A stretch of 64,000 nucleotides of DNA, taken from NCBI GenBank assembly GCA_021300095.1, contig JAJTHV010000118.1, positions 38,091 through 102,090 on the forward strand, given 5' to 3'. The DNA comes from Flammeovirgaceae bacterium. Lineage in GTDB: Bacteria; Bacteroidota; Bacteroidia; Cytophagales; Cyclobacteriaceae. Both the position numbers and the translations under genes were made by a program. Below are positions 1 through 8,456 of this stretch, piece after piece. Below the pieces are notes generated by a model. That model saw only the letters and a list, made by a program, of their open reading frames with translations. It did not search any database and had not been told where the DNA came from. Position 1 is the first letter of the stretch, and every line of letters begins with the position of its first letter.

Positions 1-983
1 ATAATAGGAGGATCGGCTTTATCTAAGTTGAGTGGACCGTATGTTGAAATGAGCGGCCCCGTCACAATGGTATGTGGAGCTCTTATTTTTGGATTGATTG
101 AATCTCGGATGGTAAAGTTAGAAAGCGGACCACCCACATCTACTACACTGGTGATACCATTGGCAATGTAGCGCTTCATGGTGATTGTATGATTGTCTTT
201 GATCCATTGCTGATCTTTTTCATAGGGCACCACTTTTGTAAAGTCGAAGCCATCGGGGCGTGTGTAGAGGCCTCCACTATGAAAGAAATGAATGTGTGAA
301 TCCATCAGGCCTGGCAATACGAATTTTCCTTGTCCATCAACCACCACCGCATCGGCCGGAAGTATTGTTTTGTTGCCCGGTAAAACGGAAATGATTTTGC
401 CTTCCTTCCAAACTACGGTTTGATTCTCCAACACTTTGCCCGTGTTTACATCTACCACCGATACATTTTTGATTGCTTTCGTTTGTGAAAATTCTTTTTT
501 CTCATTTTCTAATTCATCGGGTGATTCTTTTTTGGTTGATGTGCCTTCCGTTTTAATTACCACATATTCAATACGTTTTCTAACTTCCCTATTCAGAAGA
601 ATGAGTTTATTTTTTGTAACGGAGATGATGCTATCTTTTCTTTCGCCACCTCCTGTTATTTGGGTGATCAAATCGTTGCCAACTCTTTTCCATGTGCCTG
701 CTTGCTTACCTTGCGCAGTATTCAACTCGTAGACACCGTTTTCACCGAAGGTAAATTCGAGTGCTTTTATCAAATCAGCAACGGCATCTGGGTAGGCTTC
801 CATTTGTTTGGCCTGATCTGGACTTACTTTCCTGATCCTTTGGAGAACCACTTCCGAAAATGCCGGAAGGGATTTTTCATCAATCTTCCACGTGTTGATC
901 AACGGATTGGCTTGTCCAAATACAGCGGTCACGTTGGCTGTAAGGACAAATGCCAGAAATAAAGTAATTGTAAAGTGCTTCAT
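1..983 (-). CDS. Exported amidohydrolase, C-terminus cut by window edge
   Basis: Reading from an ATG at 983 gives about 327 residues with no stop before the window edge. The N-terminus is a signal peptide (MKHFTITLFLAFVLTANVTA, then VFGQ). Residues about 25-150 form a small beta-rich domain (NTWKIDEKS, TWKRVGNDLITQ) like the lipocalin-type modules of exported Bacteroidota proteins. A metal-dependent amidohydrolase start follows: KNVSVVDVNTGKVLENQTVV, GKFVLPGLMDSHIHFF, with the metal-binding HxH at His230 and His232. Family members hydrolyse cyclic amides, imides or dipeptides in a TIM barrel; the substrate cannot be named. The remaining barrel ligands lie outside the window. Divergent from the sensor kinase to its right. 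Confidence 0.85.
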   Translation of the reverse strand, partial: MKHFTITLFLAFVLTANVTAVFGQANPLINTWKIDEKSLPAFSEVVLQRIRKVSPDQAKQMEAYPDAVADLIKALEFTFGENGVYELNTAQGKQAGTWKRVGNDLITQITGGGERKDSIISVTKNKLILLNREVRKRIEYVVIKTEGTSTKKESPDELENEKKEFSQTKAIKNVSVVDVNTGKVLENQTVVWKEGKIISVLPGNKTILPADAVVVDGQGKFVLPGLMDSHIHFFHSGGLYTRPDGFDFTKVVPYEKDQQWIKDNHTITMKRYIANGITSVVDVGGPLSNFTIRDSINPKIRAPHTIVTGPLISTYGPLNLDKADPPI

Positions 984-1077
984 AGTTTTAAAAATGATTT
1001 AGCTCAAAGAAACGGAGCAAGTTTTATTTAAGATGTAGGGAACATCCTTTTCATGATCAAACCCTTCATTTTAATGA

Positions 1078-1095
1078 CGAACACTTCGAACACTT
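1078..1095. repeat. Tandem 9-bp repeat between divergent genes
   Basis: CGAACACTT is present twice with no spacer, at 1078-1086 and 1087-1095, between the divergent amidohydrolase and LytS genes. LytTR regulators usually bind pairs of short direct repeats, so a regulatory role is possible but is only inferred. Confidence 0.45.
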
Positions 1096-1120
1096 AAGTA
1101 TAGAAATACAATCACGTCTA

Positions 1121-1154
1121 TTGGATGATTACTTTTGTTGGATGATTACTTTTG
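1121..1154 (+). promoter_or_regulatory. 17-bp tandem duplication with two TAnnTTTG elements
   Basis: TTGGATGATTACTTTTG occurs twice in perfect tandem (1121-1137 and 1138-1154). Each copy contains TACTTTTG, matching the Bacteroidota -7 consensus TAnnTTTG. For the second copy, the TTG at 1121-1123 lies 23 nt upstream and could act as the -33 element. Initiation would then fall around 1161, at or just before the start codon of the kinase gene. Confidence 0.5.
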
Positions 1155-1158
1155 TTAC

Positions 1159-2148
1159 ATGAATCGATTGATGATGCTGCATTTTAAAAAGGTGATAGGT
1201 CACCTCTTGGTTTGGTTGGCTTGGCTTTCCATACAAGTATATTTTTTGGTTCTCGCCAATCAGAAAATAGATGTAAAGACGATTTTTCAATTGGTCGGTC
1301 ACTGCATTGAATTAGCTCTTCTGATTTACTTCAATTTGTATGTGCTGGTGCCACTTTTATTGGACAGGAAAAAATATGTCGTTTATACGCTGAGTGTACT
1401 TGGTAGTTTGTTGATCGTTTCTTTTGCCAGTATTCACGTGGATTTGGGAATTACCCAAAGCAAGGATTATTTATCGCATGTAGTGGGTGCTGGTTTTTAC
1501 TTTTTGGTTGGAACATTTATTGGGTTGTTTCACCGGTCGGTGTCTCTGAATAAAAAACTTCGGGAGCAACAACTAATCGCTGAACTGGATTTACTAAAAG
1601 CCCAGGTGAACCCGCATTTCTTTTTTAATTCCCTGAACAGCATTTATTCGATTTCACTCGTAAATCCCGAAAAGACCAGTGCTGCCATCCTTCAGCTTTC
1701 GGAGCTGATGCATTATATGTTTAAAGTAACTCAACTGAACACCATTCCTCTGCAACAAGAACTAGAATACATTTCCCATTACATCCACTTGGAGAAGGAA
1801 CGGTTTGGCGATAAATGCGATGCATCCATTGAAGTTACCGGTCCGATTGATGCCGTTCAGATTCCGCCTTTGCTCTTGTTGCCATTTGTTGAAAACGCTT
1901 TCAAACATGGCACTGAAGTAGCCACTGCTCATTCATTTGTTCGAATCGATATGGCAGTGCAGCAAAATGAGTTTTTCTTTCAAGTGTCCAATTCCATTGG
2001 CGACCAACTGCAGACCAAGCCCGGTTCTGGAACAGGCTTGAAGAATGTAAAAAAGAGATTAGATCTTCTTTTTAAAGATAAACACGATTTGCAATTGGTT
2101 TCCGAACATGCAGTTTACATCGCTACCTTGCGTTTGCAATTGAACTAA
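1159..2148 (+). CDS. LytS-type sensor histidine kinase
   Basis: A membrane kinase of the His_kinase (PF06580) type, which phosphorylates LytTR response regulators. The N-terminal half has four to five hydrophobic segments (LLVWLAWLSIQVYFLVLA, LALLIYFNLYVLVPLLL, VVYTLSVLGSLLIVSFA, FYFLVGTFIGLF), then a short coiled linker and the H-box NPHFFFNSLNSI. The N-box is PFVENAFKHG and the glycine box GSGTGLKNVKKRL. There is no extracellular sensor domain, so the stimulus is probably sensed in the membrane. The frame is open from a TTG at 1135, but ATG 1159, 1171 or 1174 are more likely starts. The cognate regulator follows 7 nt downstream. Confidence 0.9.
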   Translation: MNRLMMLHFKKVIGHLLVWLAWLSIQVYFLVLANQKIDVKTIFQLVGHCIELALLIYFNLYVLVPLLLDRKKYVVYTLSVLGSLLIVSFASIHVDLGITQSKDYLSHVVGAGFYFLVGTFIGLFHRSVSLNKKLREQQLIAELDLLKAQVNPHFFFNSLNSIYSISLVNPEKTSAAILQLSELMHYMFKVTQLNTIPLQQELEYISHYIHLEKERFGDKCDASIEVTGPIDAVQIPPLLLLPFVENAFKHGTEVATAHSFVRIDMAVQQNEFFFQVSNSIGDQLQTKPGSGTGLKNVKKRLDLLFKDKHDLQLVSEHAVYIATLRLQLN

Positions 2149-2155
2149 CTCCGTT

Positions 2156-2893
2156 ATGGTTGGCGCAAAATCTCCCTTACCTTTTCGCTGCGTAATTATT
2201 GATGACGAACCTCCGGCCATTGCCGTAATTACTAACTATATTAAACGAATGAGTGAGTTGCAGATGGCGGCAGCATTCAACAATGCCATGGCAGCGAAGA
2301 AGTATATCGAAGAGAATCAACCGGAGATAATCATTTCAGATATTAAGATGCCGGGCAAATCCGGAATTGATTTAGTCAAGGGTCTGGCATATCAGCCCTC
2401 GGTTATTTTTGCTTCGGCTTATGATCAGTTTGCCATCCATGGCTATGAACTGGGTGTGATTGATTTTTTACGAAAGCCGTTTTCGTTTCAGCGATTTAGT
2501 GATGCCATTCACAAAGTCATTCATCCAAAAGCTCCTTTGTTGCCTGAAGTGCCTAAAAAAGATCCGTTCATTTTTCTGAAGGCCGATCGCGTCATACATC
2601 GGGTAATGCTTTCACAGGTTTTCTACTTTCAGGCTTTTGGCAATTATTGCAAAGCATTTTTTACGGATGGTAGTGTGCGCGTATATAATTCTAAAATCTC
2701 TTCGGTAGAAGAACTGGTAAAGCCGCATGGATTTTTGCGCGTTCATAAATCTTTTGTTATTTCAACTGCCAACATACAATCCATTTCAATCCAAATGATT
2801 ATGATTAATCGCACTCAGCTACCTATTGGTGAGAGTTACAAAAAAATGGTAGTGAGTTATTTCAAATCAACCTCTGATATTGGGCTTTTCTGA
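2156..2893 (+). CDS. LytTR-family response regulator
   Basis: Receiver domain at residues about 11-130 (acidic pocket VIIDDEPPA, phospho-acceptor Asp in SDIKMPGKSG, conserved Lys in LRKPF), followed by a LytTR DNA-binding domain (FLKADRVIHRV, VFYFQAFGNYCKAFF, GFLRVHKSFVIS). It lies 7 nt after the kinase, so the two are one transcription unit and very probably one phosphorelay. Targets are unknown; direct repeats upstream of the operon (1078-1154) could be autoregulatory sites. Length (245 aa) is usual for the family. Confidence 0.92.
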   Translation: MVGAKSPLPFRCVIIDDEPPAIAVITNYIKRMSELQMAAAFNNAMAAKKYIEENQPEIIISDIKMPGKSGIDLVKGLAYQPSVIFASAYDQFAIHGYELGVIDFLRKPFSFQRFSDAIHKVIHPKAPLLPEVPKKDPFIFLKADRVIHRVMLSQVFYFQAFGNYCKAFFTDGSVRVYNSKISSVEELVKPHGFLRVHKSFVISTANIQSISIQMIMINRTQLPIGESYKKMVVSYFKSTSDIGLF

Positions 2894-2903
2894 ATATTAA
2901 CTC

Positions 2904-2937
2904 CAAAAAAAAATCCCTGACGTGTGGTCAGGGATTT
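2904..2937 (-). terminator. Rho-independent terminator of the M61 peptidase gene
   Basis: AAATCCCTGAC (2911-2921) pairs perfectly with GTCAGGGATTT (2927-2937) around a 5-nt loop. The run of A just left of it (2905-2913) becomes a U-tract on the minus strand. It sits between convergent genes; in the plus direction the trailing T-run is weak. Confidence 0.85.
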
Positions 2938-2954
2938 CTGTGATTGGAATAAAC

Positions 2955-4802
2955 CTATTTACCCAACCAAGCGTTTCTAATTTTTTGTTGTGCAGCACTT
3001 GCGCTAGCCAACGGCTCAATTGAAATATACGATTGCACTTCTTCCCGAATATCAGCTTCCAGCGCAACTTCTTTCTCTTCGCCATTGGCATCCTTACGTT
3101 GAACAACAAACTTTACTGTGTCGCCTAATTTTGCAGTAGAAGAATATTTGGCAAAACATGCTTGATACGTTTCAAGTGTAAATGGTTCGCCATTCATAGA
3201 GACAAATACATCGCCCTTTTGAAACCCTACTCGCTTGCCCAGATTGGTCGCCCCACTCATATCAGCAATGATCAAATGTTTTCTGTCGGGGGCAAGCCCT
3301 GCACCAAAGGCCATACTAATTTCTACTGATTGGCGTGTTGCGTCTGGGTTGTAACTAATGCCCAGTGCATCAAAAGTCTCCTTCAAAGGAAGTGGCTTGC
3401 CGGCTTCAACATAGTCTTTAAAGAAGGTGCGTATCTCTGGAAACGTCATGGAAGCAATCTGATCAAACAACACTTCGTCTTTAAATGATTTTTTCATCCC
3501 ATATTTTTTTCCGAGACGAGCCATCACTTCGCGCAGCCCATATTTTCCGTTGGAGAGTGTGAGTAGTTTTACATCCAAACACAAACCAATAAGTGCTCCC
3601 TTTTGATACACATTTTGGTATTGCTCTTTTTGTTTGTCCAATGCCTCGCTTGATAAAACCGTGAAGGCTAGCGTGTCATTGAAGTACTTTTTGGAAACCC
3701 CAATCTTTTCCGTCTGTCTCTTTAAATATTCTTCGAGCGAAATAGCACCGGAGCGAAGTTGCGAATGGTGAGCAGCATATTCAGTCACGCCTTCATACAA
3801 CCACAAGTGTTTCGACATTTTGGCATCGATGAAATCGAAATTGCCAATTTCTTCGCTGTGGATGGTGAGTGGCGTGATGATGTGCAAAAACTCATGCGAA
3901 GCAATGTCTCTGAACTGACTCGACAATTCTTCTGGTGAAAAGCTATCCGGCATAAAGGTTAGGCACGATTGTGTGTGCTCCAATGCTCCGTAACGTGTTA
4001 AGTTCTTTTTGTTCGACAAGTAAACTAAAAATGCATATTTCTTTACCGGAAGTTTTCCTCCGAGGTATTTCGCATGACCTTCCAATATTGGGCGTACATC
4101 GTTTACCAACGATATGGCAGAACTTTTGCCGCTTGCCGAAAAGACAGAAACCAGAACCGAAGCATTGGCTACTTTAATCCACGCAGTATCAGGTTTTGCA
4201 TATAGAATAGGGGCGTCTGCTAATGTGTGATAGCTATCGGTTTCAAATAGATCTACATTTGGTGTATTGCTCTTTTGTGGTTCGAGTGAGGTAGAACCAT
4301 AAAAACCTTCGGCATGTTTAATTTGTACCTGATACGGCTTCTTTTCATTTCCTTGCAGGTAGCCAATTATCCCGAATGTATTCAACACAAAGGCGGTGTC
4401 TTTTTCAAAGCTTGTTCCACCCGGTTCAAATACATCTTCTTTGATTTGTGGTGTATCCCACGTGTCATCTACATCATAGGTAACTTTGTAAAGTTTCTTT
4501 GCATCGCTGATGGTCCAGGTATTGGCATCAGGATGTGTGGTTGATAGCGCGTTGCCCGCTTGATCAAAGGCCTTGAAGTCCGAAATGAAAGAACCAAAGT
4601 TACTGATGGAGTACGTGCCAGGCACAATTTTAGGAACATGAAAATTGATTTGGTCAATTTTCATTTTTGGGGTATAGATCTCCACCGAAAGCTTATCAGC
4701 AGAAGATTTGGTAAGATCAATGGATACCTTGTAACTATTTTGAGCAATCAGCAATTGTGGGATTAGAAAGAATGCGATTGTAATTGTCTTGAGAATTTTC
4801 AT
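2955..4802 (-). CDS. Exported M61-family metallopeptidase with PDZ domain
   Basis: A 615-residue exported protein: signal peptide (MKILKTITIAFFLIPQLLIA then QNS), beta-rich N-terminal domain, thermolysin-like catalytic domain, and C-terminal PDZ domain (LGKRVGFQKGDVFVSMNGEP). The zinc site is HEFLH (His303, Glu304, His307), with the third ligand Glu337 in LYEGVTEY. This matches the M61 glycyl aminopeptidase family, which cleaves N-terminal Gly/Ala and is probably periplasmic here. It is transcribed alone, between two LytS/LytTR operons, with its own terminator at 2904-2937. Complete and unremarkable in length. Confidence 0.9.
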   Translation of the reverse strand: MKILKTITIAFFLIPQLLIAQNSYKVSIDLTKSSADKLSVEIYTPKMKIDQINFHVPKIVPGTYSISNFGSFISDFKAFDQAGNALSTTHPDANTWTISDAKKLYKVTYDVDDTWDTPQIKEDVFEPGGTSFEKDTAFVLNTFGIIGYLQGNEKKPYQVQIKHAEGFYGSTSLEPQKSNTPNVDLFETDSYHTLADAPILYAKPDTAWIKVANASVLVSVFSASGKSSAISLVNDVRPILEGHAKYLGGKLPVKKYAFLVYLSNKKNLTRYGALEHTQSCLTFMPDSFSPEELSSQFRDIASHEFLHIITPLTIHSEEIGNFDFIDAKMSKHLWLYEGVTEYAAHHSQLRSGAISLEEYLKRQTEKIGVSKKYFNDTLAFTVLSSEALDKQKEQYQNVYQKGALIGLCLDVKLLTLSNGKYGLREVMARLGKKYGMKKSFKDEVLFDQIASMTFPEIRTFFKDYVEAGKPLPLKETFDALGISYNPDATRQSVEISMAFGAGLAPDRKHLIIADMSGATNLGKRVGFQKGDVFVSMNGEPFTLETYQACFAKYSSTAKLGDTVKFVVQRKDANGEEKEVALEADIREEVQSYISIEPLASASAAQQKIRNAWLGK

Positions 4803-5200
4803 TGGGAAAAAGTTAAACTTATTTTTAGACGTTTGATTTGATGCGAACGAGATCGATAGCGAATTGTTTCAGCGAAGAAATAACTTAATGGAACGATTAT
4901 TTGCTCTGGCAGTCTTCATTTTTGCATCTTGGATGGCAAAAGTCTTTTGCAATAAAACACCTGCACATAAACCGACTACAAATGCCATTAAGGTTAATTT
5001 CATAGCTATATTTATTAAACCGTTATGCTAGTTGCAAAATTGATCTAAAACCATGGCTCATAAATACACCAGTGCATAGAATGAGGTAGGAATGAAGAGT
5101 CCATAGCGAATTTAGAATAGAGATTCTTACAACACTTATTTTCTTCGCTTGTGTTATTTAGATCAAATAATTCTCTGGTTGTGTTTTACTTTACAGGCAA
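4803..5200. other. Intergenic region between divergent peptidase and kinase genes
   Basis: 398 bp holding the start regions of the M61 peptidase (leftward) and the second LytS kinase (rightward). The only coding signal seen is a 44-codon leftward frame at 4869-5003. No clear terminator, repeat or RNA gene was found. Confidence 0.5.
4869..5003 (-). CDS. Possible small signal-peptide-bearing protein (44 aa)
   Basis: ATG at 5003 to TGA at 4869 encodes a short protein beginning MKLTLMAFVVGLCAGVLLQK and ending in a basic tail (RANNRSIKLFLR). The start resembles a Sec signal or single membrane anchor and the remainder is polar. No family recognised. It lies in an otherwise empty gap upstream of the M61 peptidase on the same strand. 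The only support is an open frame with a plausible leader, so it may be spurious. Confidence 0.35.
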   Translation of the reverse strand: MKLTLMAFVVGLCAGVLLQKTFAIQDAKMKTARANNRSIKLFLR

Positions 5201-6235
5201 ATGATTGTAAGTCAAAATAAACTATACTGGATTCTTACCCTTTCGGGATGGCTGGGCATGTTGTCTATCGAGATTTTGAATTATACTTTTTTTATTGTAG
5301 GCCACTTTGAGTGGGGTTTTGTTTGGACGTTTGGTTATTATGCCTTTTTGGGAATAAGCCTCATGCATATCTTTCGATTTTTCGTAAAACGCTCAACCGT
5401 TTTTGATTGGAGACCGCGTGAAATTTGGTTGTTTGCGGTGCTTTCAACAATCATCATTTCCGTGATCATTAATTTACTCTCTACTATTCCCTATTTGTTT
5501 AAAGAATCCGAAAATATTTCGTCTATCTATTCATTCATTGCACTTTTTGGAGGCACGCTGAATAGCATGCGTTATATTGGTGTGTGGATTATTATCTATT
5601 TTTTATATCAGATTTTAGAAAGATCACGAAAGCTAAAGGAGGCTAAATTAGAATCAGATGGCATTGCGCGACTGATGGAATTGGAGTTACTAAAATCACA
5701 ACTCAATCCGCACTTTTTATTCAATGCACTCAATTCCATTAAAGCGCTGGTGTCCATCGATCAGGAAAAGTGCAAGGATGCGATTGTAAAATTAAGTGAG
5801 CTGTTACGCTTTACACTTCAAAGTGGCAACCAAACACTCATTCCGCTTTCAGACGAAATGCAAGAAGTGAAGAAGTATCTAAGTCTGGAGCAAATCAGGT
5901 TTGGTGAGCGTTTTCAATTTGAGTTTCAAATGGACGAGCAAGCCGCCTATCAAATGGTGCCACCCAGCATGGTGCTTACGCTTGCAGAAAATGCCATTAA
6001 ACACGGCATTACAAAAACACCCGGTTTTTCGCAATTGCGTCTAACAGCTTCGTATACGAATGACACGCTCCAAATTGTTATGATCAATCCTGGGTGTTTA
6101 GAAAAAGGGGAAGGAATGGGACTGGGGTTGGTAAATATCGAGAAGAGATTGGCACACATCTTTCCAGATCATGCACAATTTTCCATCCAACAAATGGGGG
6201 CAGAAGTGAAAGCAACTATTATCATACAAAAATGA
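5201..6235 (+). CDS. LytS-type sensor histidine kinase (second)
   Basis: 344 residues with four predicted membrane segments (LYWILTLSGWLGMLSIEILN, FGYYAFLGISLMHIFRFF, IWLFAVLSTIIISVIINLL, YIGVWIIIYFLYQIL), a short coiled-coil linker, H-box NPHFLFNALNSI, N-box LAENAIKHG and glycine box GEGMGLGLVNIEKRL. It is therefore a complete LytS-like kinase without a separate sensor domain. Its stop overlaps the start of the next gene (ATGA at 6232-6235), showing translational coupling to the regulator. Confidence 0.92.
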   Translation: MIVSQNKLYWILTLSGWLGMLSIEILNYTFFIVGHFEWGFVWTFGYYAFLGISLMHIFRFFVKRSTVFDWRPREIWLFAVLSTIIISVIINLLSTIPYLFKESENISSIYSFIALFGGTLNSMRYIGVWIIIYFLYQILERSRKLKEAKLESDGIARLMELELLKSQLNPHFLFNALNSIKALVSIDQEKCKDAIVKLSELLRFTLQSGNQTLIPLSDEMQEVKKYLSLEQIRFGERFQFEFQMDEQAAYQMVPPSMVLTLAENAIKHGITKTPGFSQLRLTASYTNDTLQIVMINPGCLEKGEGMGLGLVNIEKRLAHIFPDHAQFSIQQMGAEVKATIIIQK

Positions 6236-6942
6236 TCAAGACTATTTTAATTGATGACGAGCCGCTGGCGATTACGGAATTACAATCCATGCTAAGCCCA
6301 TACCCCGAAATTGATATCATTTCCGTAAGCAACGATGCACAAGACGGTATTCAAAAGATACAGCAGTTCAATCCGCAGCTACTTTTCTTGGATATTAATA
6401 TGCCGGGCAAGAATGGTTTTGATTTGCTGAGCGAATTGAGCAATGCGCCCGAGGTAATCTTTGTTACAGCCTACGATCAGTTTGCCATCAAAGCGTTTGA
6501 AGTAAATGCATTGGATTACATCCTGAAGCCCGTGAATCCGGAGCGATTAAAAGAGGCGGTGACAAAAGTAATCCGAAAATTAACACAAGCCGAAGGCGAA
6601 AAAGCACTCGACATCAATAAACGAATTTTCATTAAAGATGGTGAACAATGTTTTTTTGTGCCTATTCACCAGATTTTTTACATCGAGAGTGTTGGCAATT
6701 ATGTTCGGTTGCATTTTCGGGATAAGAAAGCTATGCTACATCGTTCACTCAACTACTTGGAAGAAAAATTGCCGGACGAGCATTTCTTTCGTACCAGCCG
6801 ACAGGAAATGATCAATGTAAATTTCATTAAGAACATCGTGCCCTATTTTAGCAACACACTTCAGGTGGAAATGGAAACCGGAATCAAAATCGATTTGAGC
6901 CAACGCCAAAGTGTAAAGTTTAAAGAGAAGATGGGAATTTGA
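6232..6942 (+). CDS. LytTR-family response regulator (second)
   Basis: 236 residues from the ATG at 6232, which overlaps the kinase stop. The receiver domain has ILIDDEPLA, phospho-acceptor Asp in FLDINMPGKNG and Lys in ILKPVNP. A LytTR DNA-binding domain follows (IFIKDGEQCFFVPIHQIFYI, VGNYVRLHF, FFRTSRQEMINVNFI). The frame stays open upstream to 6094, but that part lies inside the kinase gene and the ATGA junction is the natural start. Partner of the preceding kinase. No obvious target gene is adjacent; the efflux operon beyond is convergent. Confidence 0.93.
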   Translation: MIKTILIDDEPLAITELQSMLSPYPEIDIISVSNDAQDGIQKIQQFNPQLLFLDINMPGKNGFDLLSELSNAPEVIFVTAYDQFAIKAFEVNALDYILKPVNPERLKEAVTKVIRKLTQAEGEKALDINKRIFIKDGEQCFFVPIHQIFYIESVGNYVRLHFRDKKAMLHRSLNYLEEKLPDEHFFRTSRQEMINVNFIKNIVPYFSNTLQVEMETGIKIDLSQRQSVKFKEKMGI

Positions 6943-7008
6943 CTTTACGCCATTTTGCAAATCAGCTAGGTTCGCCCATCTATCATTATTCCTCTACCAT
7001 TATTTACT

Positions 7009-8451
7009 TTACCATCCCCCGCCAAGCGTTCGATAGAGATCAATCACTGAGTAGAACTGCTCTTTTCTGGTTTCAGCTAATTGCAGTTCTGCTTCCAGTA
7101 CATTTTTTTGAGCCATGATTACTTCGAGGTAAGAGGCCAATCCAGCCAGGTACAAATCATTAGATGTAGAAACAGCCTCGCGCAAGATATTTACTTCCTG
7201 TTGTTTAAAGGTAGCAGCCGAGCGCATGTTTTCGATTCGCTGCAATCCGGTTACTGTCTCCTGATATCCGTTGATAACGAGCTTCTGATATTCATAAAAC
7301 AAACTCAGTTGTTCAGCCGAAACTTGTTTGTAGTTACCACGGATGAGATGCCGATTGAAGAGCGGAGAGGTGAGTCCTCCAAAAACAGAATAGGCAACGG
7401 CACCCGGAGTGGAGAAAAGTTTTTCTGAACGAAATGACTGTAACCCTAAAGAAGAAGAAATTACAAATGACGGCAGAAATGCTGCGCGTGCAGCATCTAC
7501 ATCAAATTTGGCTGCGCGTAAATTTAATTCTGCTTGTGCGATATCAGGTCTACGTGACAACAATTCAGAAGGCACCCCCGCGTGCATATCCACTGGGAGC
7601 GGTTGCTCCAGAATAGGATTTCCTCTTTCCACCAGCTGCGGATAGCGGCCTAACAAAAAATTTAGTTTGTTTTCATTCTGAACGACCAACTGCCTCTTTT
7701 GTGCTTCCAGACTTTTTGTGTTGAGAAGTTGAGCGGTAAATTGTTTCACTGCCAATTCCGTTGCACGACCCGCCTCTTTTTGAACGCTTACCAAATCAAC
7801 AGCCGTTTGTTGCAGCGCACTATTCTCCCGAATGATTTTTAATTCATTATCCAATGCAATCAAGTCGTAATATGTTTTGGCTATTTCAGCGATCAGGCTG
7901 GTAACAATCAGCTGTCGTCCTTTTTCAGTAGCGAGATACTTTAATGCGGCTGACTTTTTTTGGTTTTGCAATTTTCCCCAGGCAAATACTTCCCAACTAC
8001 TTTGTAAGCCCACGGAATAATCTGGCAAGTGTTCGGGCACTTTTTTATCACCAGGCAAGTTGGTAGAGAAGTTGGTATCAAAGTTGCCTATCCCATCCAT
8101 GGTGTACTCCCCAAATTTCCGTTGTCCTGCAGCCGCATTAATTCCTACGGAAGGAAGGAGCATTCCTTTTGAAATTCTCAAAGAAACTCTGGATTGTTCT
8201 ATTCGCTGCAGTGCTACCTTCAGATCCAAATTGTTCGCAATACCTTCCTCCATAAATTTCAACAGATACGGATCGTCAAAAAACTTTTTCCAAGGAATTT
8301 CTCCACTGCTCTTGGTGGTGTCGTTGGCCTTCACAAAAGAGGACGGCAATGGAGTGGCATCGGGTGTCTTTACCGGAGGAGCTAACCTGCAACCTATTAA
8401 AAACCCACCGCTCAGCAGCGTGATTATGAATTTATAGCGTAGTCGATACAT
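7009..8451 (-). CDS. Outer-membrane efflux lipoprotein (TolC/NodT-like)
   Basis: 480 residues beginning with a lipoprotein signal (lipobox LIGC, mature protein starting CRLAPPV). Two repeats of the outer-membrane-efflux-protein fold follow, rich in long helices (NNLDLKVALQRIEQSR, ELLSRRPDIAQAELNLRAAK). The RRPDI motif is typical of NodT/OprM-type factors that form the trimeric exit duct. It is the last gene of the efflux operon, 5 nt after the RND pump. Confidence 0.93.
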   Translation of the reverse strand: MYRLRYKFIITLLSGGFLIGCRLAPPVKTPDATPLPSSFVKANDTTKSSGEIPWKKFFDDPYLLKFMEEGIANNLDLKVALQRIEQSRVSLRISKGMLLPSVGINAAAGQRKFGEYTMDGIGNFDTNFSTNLPGDKKVPEHLPDYSVGLQSSWEVFAWGKLQNQKKSAALKYLATEKGRQLIVTSLIAEIAKTYYDLIALDNELKIIRENSALQQTAVDLVSVQKEAGRATELAVKQFTAQLLNTKSLEAQKRQLVVQNENKLNFLLGRYPQLVERGNPILEQPLPVDMHAGVPSELLSRRPDIAQAELNLRAAKFDVDAARAAFLPSFVISSSLGLQSFRSEKLFSTPGAVAYSVFGGLTSPLFNRHLIRGNYKQVSAEQLSLFYEYQKLVINGYQETVTGLQRIENMRSAATFKQQEVNILREAVSTSNDLYLAGLASYLEVIMAQKNVLEAELQLAETRKEQFYSVIDLYRTLGGGW

Positions 8452-8456
8452 GACTA

